A DNA stretch of 64,000 nucleotides from Lasiosphaeris hirsuta (lineage: Eukaryota > Ascomycota > Sordariomycetes > Sordariales > Lasiosphaeriaceae): NCBI GenBank assembly GCA_030549175.1, contig JAUKUA010000005.1, positions 3,968,001 to 4,032,000 on the forward strand, in the 5' to 3' direction. Shown here one piece after another: positions 55,671 through 64,000 of this stretch. The notes beneath the pieces are model-generated. The model was not told where the DNA came from. It searched no databases and was given only the letters and a program-made list of their open reading frames with translations. Each line of letters opens with the position of its first letter. Position 1 is the first letter of the stretch. A program made the translations under genes and the position numbers.

Positions 55671-56900
55671 ATGGAGCAAGGGCAAGATGTCTTGATTGGC
55701 CTGATAGGCGTGACCGGGGCTGGCAAAACAACATTTGCGTCGATCGCGTCGGGCCAAACAGATTTGAAAATTGGAAACACGCTGAAATCTTGTGGGAAAA
55801 CAATCCCAGCCCGTTCGCCCGAGACAAAACTAACAATGACATGACTGCAGGCACCCAAGAGCCCCAGGTCGTCAAATTCGAGATCGACGGCCATCACATT
55901 ATCCTGGTGGACACGCCGGGATTCGACGACGACGAGAGGTCCGACGTCGAGATCTTGGAAATCATTGCGAAGTGGCTTTCACTCCACAATTATGGGAGAC
56001 AGCATCCCTTGCTCGACGGTCTCATCCTTCTCCACCCCATTACGGCCAACCGGGTCGGCGGCACCGAGCGGAAGCGAACACGTCTCCTCCAGACGATCCT
56101 GGGCGAGGATGCCTACAAGAGGGTCATAATCGCTACCACCATGTGGGACGACCTTAGGAACGACGACGATAGGTTCACCAAACGGATGCAGGCCCGGCTG
56201 GAAGACGGAGAGGTGTGGAGCGAAATGTACTCCAAGGGCGCCACCGTTCTCCGTCACGATAACAACAAGAGATCCGCACACGACATCGTCAGGCGCATCA
56301 TCCAGATGTCCAAGGCCGAGAACGGCGGCGTTCAGCTTCAGCTGCAGAAGGAGTTGGCCGACGTCAAGGGGAAGGTTTCGAGGACAACAGTTGGGAAGGA
56401 GGTGAAGCGAGATCTCAAAAGCAAGCTTCAGATGCTCAACAACGACCTCAAGGATCTCGACTCCAGCAAACCCCAGGGCCAGGTCGGCGACCTTGAATCC
56501 AAGGAGATGAGGGAGTGGGAGGAAAATAGACAGGATGTTATGCAGAAGATTATGGATGGCGAGAATCAGTTGCGGAGGCTGAACAAATTAGTGGTGAGTG
56601 CCAGTCTCCTACTGCACCTTCCTCTGGCACGCCACATGGGCTCCATTGCATGGCATCATCATCATCGCTCGGGTCCAGAAAAGTAGGTGCGCAGGGGGGC
56701 ATCGCGTCTGCATTGCACTTTGAGTTATGTACCTAGGTACCTACCTACCTTACCCATTTGAAGTACTACTTACTGCCTTCCTACCTTACCTACTAACCAT
56801 CTCCTTGAGTTTCAATGAGATACTAATACAAAGCCGCTAACTCGCCATACTTACCTCAAAGGTCCGGATGAAGAGGCTCTGGTTCAAGATCTTTGGGTAA
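55671..56900 (+). CDS. AIG1/GIMAP-like GTPase with charged helical extension and Phe-rich tail, pair 2
   Basis: Three exons (55671-55791, 55851-56593, 56862-56900; 903 nt) give 300 residues. The P-loop is GVTGAGKTT at 13-21, G3 is LVDTPGFDDDER near 60-71 and IIATTMWDDL near 146 is G4. It shares LLDGLILLHPITANRVGG and SAHDIVRRIIQ with the plus-strand genes of the other pairs. Residues about 195-287 are rich in Lys, Glu, Asp and Leu and should form a long helix. The last exon codes only VRMKRLWFKIFG, a basic, aromatic tail. Intron 1 is phase 1 at a Cys codon. Intron 2 has a GCTAAC branch site. The tail suggests contact with membrane; heterotypic pairing with the divergent CaaX GTPase is inferred from genomic pairing alone. 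Confidence 0.87.
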
Positions 56901-57268
56901 TTTGAATACAATTCCGACAAAGGATTTCAACGGTGCAGAACGGGCCCCGGCGTCACAATGTACCTTAATTTATTAGATGGACCAAAACAGCAATGTCTCT
57001 TCTCCGAGGTGTAGAATTACCTTTCTTTTTTCTCCTTCTTTCGAAATTTTCCGTCATCATGTAGGAGCCTCAAGTAGGTAAATACTGATGGGGTACTAAT
57101 AAGGCAGTCCGCCACATCCTGAATTAGCTTGAATACCTAATAAGGTGGTTACCCACACCTCAGGGTACCTATTTACTCGTGATTAAATCCAATGCCACCT
57201 CGGTCAGATTTCCCGTGTCTTTCTTCCACCGTGATAATGAGAACAATTGGGAAACAACGAATAGTTTT
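56901..57268. other. Intergenic between convergent genes
   Basis: 3' flanks of the pair 2 plus-strand GTPase and of the CorA-like gene. Intron 2 of the former, at about 56730-56800, and 57070-57180 carry TACC/TAGG-type tetranucleotide tracts. No gene is supported. Confidence 0.45.
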
Positions 57269-59527
57269 TCAGACAATATATGCAGGTTTCTCCTGCGCAT
57301 GGCCGCGAGAGGAGGAATCTGGCTGAGATCTTGGCCGTTGTTCAAGTTGTTGCTGCTGTTGCTGCTGCTGCTGCTGCGAATCCCCGTCCAGGCCTCGTGA
57401 CACTGTGTCATTGCTGAACGGGACGGCAGCTAGCAGGGGCAATGTTATAACGAATACAACCGTAAGCACGGCCTTCAAGCCGTCGTCTACTTGTCCTCGG
57501 CCAGCCCAAAGCCACACCACGGAGCAGAGACACACGAGAACGACTCCGTAGACCGAAGCCGAGTGGAGCAAGACACTCCAGATGACAAAGTTCATGTAAA
57601 CTCCCGAAGGTACCGGCTGGCCCTTGGGAACCTGGCTGTACCCTCTTGCGGCCTGCTCTGTTTTGCGACTGATTCTGCTGAATATCCTGCTGTTGAGAAA
57701 GAGGCGAAGGACATAGGCAAGAAAAACCGTCAGAGACGCGACCAGGATAAAGGTTGTCAAGGGGGGTGGTGATTGCAGTTCTTTGACCTGCATGCTAAAG
57801 GTGCTAGCGACAAAGGAAAGTGGGACAAACACAAAGGCCAGCTCGGTCAGCCTTGTGACGCTCGACGATTCCAGCAGTTGTTTCCGAGACTCCAAGATGG
57901 ACAACTCGGCCCGGAGCGCCACATCGACCTCCTCGGCTCGCTTGATAACGGCGGATATCCTCTGGCGCGCTCGGGAAACAAGCAACCGACAGTCGTGGGG
58001 CAATTCAAAGTTACCTGTGTCGGATGCGGGCCGGAGGGGCCAGCCAGATGCGTGATGAATGAAGTCGGAGATGGAGGCGTCTAGAGCCGGAAGACGCAGC
58101 TGCGCCTGCAAGAGCATCAATCGCCACCCGCCAATCGAGACCTGGAGCTCCGAATCCTCTAGAGATGCTAGTCTGATTTGTTGGAGAGTATCGTCGAAAA
58201 CGTCTGACAGCGTCATGGTGTCGAGGAAGATGATCCGAAATAAGGCCTCGGCGGGGTTGGTCAAGGCCAGAAGACACGGGTTGTCGATGAGGCTCTCGGG
58301 ACCTCCCAAGCATTGATTGGTCATCCAGCTTAGCATATCCATATGTGCTGTCCTAGGCTTGTCCGGGTAGCTCTGCGACTCGGAGGCCGACTGGGGACGC
58401 GACCCGTCGCGCTGATATGTCCACCTCGAGGCCTTATATCGGTAGGGGAGCTCTGGGCTTGTTTTCAATTTCTTCTGGGCCGAGTTGGGACCGGAAATCT
58501 GGGGGTTGAATCCAGTCCCTCCTCTCGCGTTGGAGCTGATATTTCGGGCCGCCGTATGAGCACCACCAGAGACACGGAGCTTCGGGAGTGGGTCTGTCAA
58601 GACGATGACTGTTCCCGGACAAGGCGGTCAGAAAGGAGAAGAGAGAAGAGAAGCCCGCGTCATGTTTCTTGACTCACCAAATTCAATCCCTCTCCTGGAC
58701 TCGCGGTAAACCGTGACCTTCTCCTCCCACGCCGTGGGAATACTAGTAGTAGTGCTGGCTTGACCGTCCGTAGCCACGGCCGGGACGCAAGCGCTCCCTA
58801 TCTCCCACGCGCCCCGAAAGATGTTTGTCTCCTTTTCAGTGTCGATTTCCCTAGTACGGAACCCCTCGAGGCGTCGCACGCGCAATCCGGGTCCATCCCC
58901 CGGATCCCCAGTCGGCCACGGGTCGGGGAGCAAAGAGAAACCCTTTTTCTTCTTCTGTTCCCCAATCAGCCCGCTTACGGGTCGATACCACTGTGCAGAG
59001 ACGATATGGGTGCCCAGGAAGGTATCGGGGCAGTGGCTCCCCACAAGTGGATTGAGAGAGTCGCGATTGACGCCGGATCCTTTGAGATGCTGGATGAATA
59101 GGAGGGGGTCTAGCCCGAGGGCATGGCCAAGCAAGTCAATCAAGTGGCCCGAAATATCCTCGACTACCACCAAGCGTAAATGGCAGGCGTCGGTAGCGCG
59201 TTCGCCTTTCCAAAATTGCCCAAGTTGGTCTGCGAATGAAATATCTTGTAGATCTGCGGTCCACATGTTGTGATGGAGCAATTCAATCTCGTACCGCTTG
59301 CTGTCCGGAGTGCATTTTGATATCTCGTAACAGTAGACCGTGCCGTTGTTGGCGAACATGTGGTCCCTTGCCAAGATGGAGAGGCATTTTGAGGTTGGGG
59401 ATCCCTGTTTGCTGCAATACGTGGCATCGCCCATCGCTACATTTGTGCCGAGCAGGACCCCTTGGTTGGAACCCATTGGGAGACGGATTGTTGGAGAACT
59501 GCTGGTGGATTCGACGTCTTGAGCCAT
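57269..59527 (-). CDS. CorA-like membrane protein (fungal divalent-cation transporter superfamily)
   Basis: Two exons (59527-58678 and 58608-57269, 2190 nt) give 729 residues from MAQDVESTSSSPTIRLPMGS. The N-terminal half, with HHNMWTADLQDISFADQLGQ and a LLGHALGLDPLLFIQHL block, matches the soluble funnel of fungal CorA-like proteins. A long helix region precedes FVFVPLSFVASTFSMQV, the membrane entry of the CorA fold. At the pore, TFSM replaces the GMN that marks genuine Mg2+ channels, so transport specificity is uncertain. Three more hydrophobic segments follow (VASLTVFLAYVLRLFL, VIWSVLLHSASVYGVVLVCL, AVLTVVFVITLPLLAAV). The C-terminal tail has a polyglutamine run coded by CAG/CAA repeats at about 57340-57376. 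It is divergent from the Fig1-like gene. Confidence 0.8.
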
Positions 59528-60066
59528 TAAAAGGTACAAGTCCCATGTTGGGAGCGGGAGCAGGAGCAGGAGCCGGAGCCGGAGCAGGAGCCAGGTCAGC
59601 AGAATTCAACGCCCTTGAGAATTGAAGACTCGGGCCCCGGGAAGTGTGCGAAGTGTGGGGATCACCGAGGTGCAACGAGCTGCAAGAGAGGCAGCGAGAG
59701 GCCGCAGCACCTGCAGGGGCCAGTGGTTCGCACGTCTTCGCTCTGGTGGACCCGACTACTAATACCGATCGTCGATTGCTGCCCAACCCAACTCAATGCG
59801 TTGCGCACCGCTTCTCAACCTCTCAGTTCCGTTCCAGGACTGCTGCTTGCATTCGGCACCAGACCCAAAGGTACTTGCGAAAGAAAAAAAGAAAAAAATC
59901 AAGGAAAAGACCTCCCAACTCAAAAATTGAAGCCCCGGTGCTCGACATTGTGGTACATCATGTCAATGCTGAGCAAGTTTCCCAGCATTTCTTTGCCTTT
60001 TGAGGAATAAGAGCTGATGAAAATGAAGGAGGCGCGGTTACTTACGTTGGAACTCACCGTGTTTTG
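59528..60066. promoter_or_regulatory. Divergent promoter region with GGAGC repeat
   Basis: 539 bp between the CorA-like and Fig1-like start codons. An imperfect (GGAGCC/GGAGCA)n tract lies at about 59550-59595, next to the CorA-like start. Frames in this interval are unrecognised and not called. Confidence 0.4.
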
Positions 60067-61009
60067 ATGATCATAACCATCGTATCAACAATCCTCGTGT
60101 GTAAGTCACATCCTTTCAACACTAGCACCTGCCATCCGGGGGAGAGAGACAGGTCGGTAGCTGACATCCCTGGCGGCCGGCCCCAGCTGTCCTCCTTGCC
60201 GGCTGTTCCTCGCCGCGCAATATGAGTTCTATATATGTTCTGGCCTTGTCCTACCAGAAAGCAGGCCAAACTGTCTTGCGTGGAACTCTGGCGACTGAAA
60301 TCTCGACCTCCATCTCGAAAGCGTTGGAGAGCTCGACCGGCATCGAAGTCCGCGCTGGCTGCTTCAGCCTATGCGTCCGGCGAGATCATGGAGGAGAGTG
60401 GGAATGCAGCCGAGACGCCCAGGCTTTACAGACCCGGTTTCTTGACTCGGACCCGCTTAGCCTGGTCTCCTTGGCGAGTGCTGTGCGAGACGACATCATG
60501 ATTGTTTTGCCGGGGTTCTTGTATGTGCAGCCCCTTTCCCCCCCCCCCCCCCCTCCCCCCCCATTCAGTTGCGCCTCTTAAAAAAAAAAAAAAAAGAGGA
60601 GATTGGCAGTACTAAATGCCAGTCAAGGATAACACAAATCGGCCTTCACTCCATCGCTTGCATTGCCCTGATTGCCTTCCCGAATTGGTACGACGAGGCG
60701 ACCAAAGGCTATCTTTTCCCGAGCCGCTCATTCGCTCGGGCCGCGCAGTTTGCATCCGGAGCCGCAGCCCTGTTCGGGCTTATATCGGCCCTCTGGCAGC
60801 ACACGGCAGCAATTGCGGTAAGATCAATCATGTCCACCGCTGGTTACGGTCATGTCATTTCGCGCGTTGGTACGGCGGCCGTAACTCTAGCCTGGGCATC
60901 CTATGTCATGCTCATGTTGGTTTTTGTTGTTATTTTGAGATTGAGGTCATTTGTGCAAACCTTGGAAGATGCAGACGAAACGGAGGGTTCAGAGAGCTTG
61001 CGCGACTAG
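60067..61009 (+). CDS. Fig1-family membrane protein
   Basis: Three exons (60067-60100, 60187-60520, 60628-61009; 750 nt) give 249 residues. TM1 is MIITIVSTILVSVLLAGC. The loop that follows has SSIYVLALSYQK and GCFSLCVRRDHGGEWECS, the paired-Cys pattern of the Fig1 family. LHSIACIALIAFPNW, ASGAAALFGLISALWQHTA and LAWASYVMLMLVFVVIL are TM2 to TM4. Fig1 proteins mediate low-affinity calcium influx and membrane fusion during mating in yeast; in filamentous fungi they are linked to growth, conidiation and sexual development. The intron 2 acceptor (AGTCAAG, with ACTAAAT upstream) gives a good match; that intron carries a C16 tract and an A-rich tract. The gene is divergent from the CorA-like gene. 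Confidence 0.8.
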
Positions 61010-61429
61010 GTACCCTACCTTACCTTACCTCACCTTCCATACTTATTAGGTGCCTGTGCTAAGTACCTTACCTGCCAGCTCAATGTGCTATTCTATACAA
61101 CGAACATGAATGGGCAATGAAACCCGAGCAGTACGAGAAATATCCAAAACACAAGGGAACAAAGATTGTATGTACCGGTCTGCAGGGTCAGCATACAGAG
61201 GAGCTGGTCGGCCGGAATAGGGACTGGATTTGTAGTTTAATTTGATCGGGGCTCCGTGGAGTCATGCCAGTATTTTTCTCTGAGCGAGGTCTCCAAAATA
61301 GAATTCCGGATGCGACAAAAGTTCATGAGAGAAGTACTACTACTAGCAGCTGCCTAATAAAGTTGGGCTATAGTTCTGAGTCAAGTCCTTCAGCCACCCG
61401 GGGGGAGGGGGACTAAAACTGCGCTGCCC
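61010..61429. other. Intergenic between convergent genes
   Basis: 3' flanks of the Fig1-like gene and of the pair 3 minus-strand GTPase. TACC-type repeats (taccctaccttaccttacc) begin at 61010. No gene is supported. Confidence 0.5.
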
Positions 61430-62269
61430 TTAGAATATTGTACACGGACGGTCGGCGCTTACTTTCTCCATTATTTTCTTTCCCGCTGCCGTTTTCTGTA
61501 CTGCCTGCTTGCGGCCATTCCGTCTCATTTTGCGCCATTCCATGGCTAAAGCTAGCTCGGGTGCTTCCTCAGTCTTTGCCAGCTGCGCAAAGTGCTTGAG
61601 CACCTCCCTGCTGCTCTCCTCGTCGTCGTGGAGCCTCTTAAAGATTGGGGGTCCGGTCTCAGACAGCCTCAGGTGCCCATTGTCAAGCTCGTCAAGTTCT
61701 TCGTTCAGGATCTCAAAATCGTTGTACTTTGCGCTGTCGATGGTGTCCCACATAGTCGTCATGGCGGCCACACGAGGAAAGAAACCTTCGCCGCAGATGC
61801 TTTTCGAGATGGCGAGGCTGGTCTGGGCGACGCCCATGAACTTTTTATCGGTGATGCGATGGAAGTAAATGGCGCCACAGATCTTCAACTCGGAATCTCT
61901 CTTGTCGAGATAGCGGGCGATCTTCTCGACGGTATTCAGGTCGGAATCAAGCTCTGGCGAGGCATCAAATCCAGGCGTGTCTATGATGGCAAAGTGTGTG
62001 AAGCCATCAGCGAATTCTTGTTCGACCATGTATGCCTGGCATTCCGACGTAGCTTTGTTGGGTTGGTGTTAGTGAGGATTGAGAACTAGCGATTAGAAAG
62101 TTAAATGTAGGTGAGGTAAGATAATCAAAAACGTACAGGGCCTCACGCCGTGCACAATCTCGACATGCTCCTTGGTCAAAGACTTGACGAAGGAAGTCTT
62201 TCCCGACCCGGTAGGACCAATTAGTAAGATGGCGTGTTGGCGCGGAGGTGTCGGAGAGCTCCGAGTCAT
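61430..62269 (-). CDS. AIG1/GIMAP-like GTPase with C-terminal CaaX box, pair 3
   Basis: Two exons (62269-62137 and 62052-61430, 756 nt) give 251 residues; upstream in-frame Met codons exist at 62308 and 62356. The P-loop is GPTGSGKTSF near residues 18-27, G3 is AIIDTPGFD near 68, and AMTTMWDTI is the G4 position. ICGAIYFHRITDKKFMG matches pair 2. A helical stretch near 200-230 is basic (MEWRKMRRNGRKQ) and the protein ends PCTIF. CTIF is a CaaX box, with Phe last favouring geranylgeranylation or farnesylation. KTAAGKKIMEKV just before it resembles KTMAGKEVMKKV in pair 2, showing that the tail is conserved. Intron 1 is phase 1, splitting a Ser codon where the others split Cys. The gene is divergent from the GTPase at 62912. 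Confidence 0.85.
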
Positions 62270-62911
62270 AATTGCAGGTCGATGCTTTCTATTTCCTTGC
62301 CGCTCCATGTTCTTGGGCGAGTTTTGTTTTCTCGGGTAGGACTTGATCAACTTCAACAGAAAAGCGATGCGGCGCGCAGGGTAAATCAGATGGATCGGGG
62401 CTCGATCTTACATCCCAGGTTATTCGCTGTTTTTTTGGGGGTACAGAGAAACCACATGCGCTAAATATTCGAGGACCAGCGCATCTGCTCTGGCTGGATA
62501 GGTTCCTGGGGAGGTAAGGTACCTGTTTGTTGGGCAGATGGCCGAGTTTGAAATCACTGCAGCGTGCGGGGTTGGGCGGGTTGGTTTCCGAGTCATTGCT
62601 GGCAGCATCTGCCTTGGGACCACTGCCTTGACTTCCCGGGCGTTACTGCGGCTGCTGCATCAATACGCCGGACGTGTCTGGTTGATATTGGCCGGTGCGA
62701 CCTAGCGATGCCCGACGGAGCCCAGCAGAACCCAATGCGATGTGCTCTGCTGGCCCGAGTCGGCTCGCCGCGTTTTGGGGGGTGGGAGTCTCTGGATTTG
62801 TCAACACCTTTTTAAGCCAGCGACCTGACCCGCGTGTGAAATTGCGGGCTGTCCACGGGGTTTGCCCATAGTTTCCCAGATTCTCTCCAAACCGGGAAAT
62901 CACTCGTCGCC
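62270..62911. promoter_or_regulatory. Bidirectional promoter region of GTPase pair 3
   Basis: 642 bp between the two start codons. GCCGGACGTGTCTGG at about 62667-62681 resembles the TCCGACGTGTCGG of pair 2. A TACC/TAGG-type tract (gaggtaaggtacctg) lies near 62510-62525. No other gene is supported in this interval. Confidence 0.45.
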
Positions 62912-63978
62912 ATGGCCACTAGCAGCCCAAGACACGTGAATCGAAAAAGAGATGGCGAGGTGATGATCGCCCTGTTGGGTGTGACGGGCGCCGGCAAGTC
63001 GACATTCGCGTCCATCGCATCGGGCAAGCAGTTGGAAATAGGGCACGGCGTGAAGCCTTGTGAGTGAATTCAGAGTCAGCTACCATTATCTACTAACAGG
63101 TACTAGGTACACAAGATCCACTGTCGGTCAAATTTGAGTTGGACGGCCGCACGGTTATTCTGATCGATACGCCCGGGTTTGACGACGACCAGCGGTCTGA
63201 CGTACAAATTCTCGAAGCAATTTTCAAGTGGATGACTAGAAAGGGGCTCTTGAAGAACCAGCTACTAGACGGACTCATCTTTCTCCACCCGGTCACGCTA
63301 AACCGTGTCGGTGGCGCCGAGCAACGGCGCACTCGACTCTTTGAGAAGATCCTGGGTCCCAAGGCCTACAAACGCGTCATCATCGCTACCACCATGTGGG
63401 ACGACCTCAAATATGAGGAGGTCGTGCGTAGCCGGTTGAACGGCCGGTCTGGCGAAGGAGGTGTATGGCATGAACTGTGCAGCAAGGGTGCCGTCATGAG
63501 GCGACATGATAACAACATAGAGTCAGCACACAAAATCATCCGAGAGGTTATCGCCACCTCTGACAGATACGGAAAGGTCAAGTCTCTGCTGGAGAGCGAG
63601 TTAGCCAGGAACCAGGGGCGCGTCGGTAAGACGTCGGCCGGAAAGGAGCTTAAAGCGCGGTTAAAGGAGGATATCCGCCTCCTCCGGAGCCAATATGATG
63701 ATCTTTTGAGAGATCCACCCCCAGAACCCCCGAGGACTCACGGAGGCCGCCACGAAAGGAAGGACGAGAAGTGGGAAGCCTGGTCCCAGTGGAAAGACGA
63801 CATGCGCGGACTGGACAAGATGATCCAGACGAAGGAATTTGAGCTCGAAAAGGTGGACACTATGGTTGTGAGTAAAAAAAACACCGCCGCCGAGCCAAGT
63901 GAAAACTTGTGGCGTCCACGCTGACTTGTATGTTTGAAGTATAAGATCAGAAGTTTCTTCAGTCAGTTTTTTGGTTGA
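62912..63978 (+). CDS. AIG1/GIMAP-like GTPase with charged helical extension and Phe-rich tail, pair 3
   Basis: Three exons (62912-63059, 63107-63867, 63940-63978; 948 nt) give 315 residues. The P-loop is GVTGAGKST near 23-31, G3 is LIDTPGFDDDQR near 70-81 and IIATTMWDDL near 153 is G4. LLDGLIFLHPVTLNRVGG and SAHKIIREVI are shared with the plus-strand genes of pairs 1 and 2. Residues about 200-300 are very charged and helical, with a Pro-rich kink (DPPPEPPRT). The last exon codes only YKIRSFFSQFFG, the same type of short basic-aromatic tail as in the other two. Intron 1 is phase 1 at a Cys codon. The stop is 22 bases from the window edge. Confidence 0.87.
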
Positions 63979-64000
63979 TTCCAACCCTGGATGTCTGTCG

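Noticed and set aside
1..64000. CRISPR arrays, tRNA or rRNA genes
   Set aside because: No regularly spaced repeats, cloverleaf with conserved arms, or rRNA-like blocks were seen by eye. A tRNA scan would be needed to be certain.

Overview
The window is genomic DNA from a filamentous ascomycete, most likely a Sordariomycete. The evidence is short introns with GTRNGT donors and CTAAC-type branch sites, a class II hydrophobin, a Fig1-family membrane protein, a HET-domain gene, a GH62 arabinofuranosidase, and transposon relics decayed in the C-to-T/G-to-A way typical of repeat-induced point mutation (RIP). No species is claimed. Where I propose introns, exon lengths were added by hand and give an open frame divisible by three.

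Layout. Bases 1-9.9 kb are a nest of dead transposons: a Tad-like LINE on the minus strand lies between two inverted copies of a 1.1-1.3 kb LTR-like repeat, followed by a hAT transposase tail. From 10.8 to 16.2 kb lies an 11-exon minus-strand gene for a 1596-residue protein with a CorA-like membrane C terminus. Bases 16.4-22.6 kb hold relics: a modin-like N terminus, a LINE 3' end, an NmrA-like pseudogene with RIP-type stops and a NACHT-protein fragment. Bases 22.9-30.6 kb carry the first GTPase pair, a small gene, a HET-domain gene and a LanC-like gene. Bases 31.9-43 kb hold a class II hydrophobin, small secreted proteins, a DUF7580-type gene and a C2H2 zinc finger-GTPase fusion. Bases 45.9-53.6 kb hold metabolic and secreted genes (MFS permease, GH62, alpha/beta hydrolase, DUF1996). 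Bases 54.1-64 kb hold two more GTPase pairs, with a CorA-like gene and a Fig1-like gene between them.

The most notable feature is a repeated two-gene module: three divergent, head-to-head pairs of septin/AIG1(GIMAP)-like GTPases at 22897-25649, 54138-56900 and 61430-63978. In each pair the minus-strand gene encodes a GTPase of about 240-250 residues ending in a CaaX-type box (CSIL, CVIL, CTIF). The plus-strand gene encodes a GTPase of about 300-315 residues with a charged helical extension and a separate tiny last exon coding for a basic, Phe-rich tail. The start codons are 642-719 bp apart in all three. A seventh, unpaired GTPase domain is fused to a C2H2 zinc-finger protein. HET, NACHT-relic and DUF7580 genes nearby belong to families enriched in fungal self/non-self recognition, so an immune or membrane-remodelling role for the pairs is a reasonable but untested inference.
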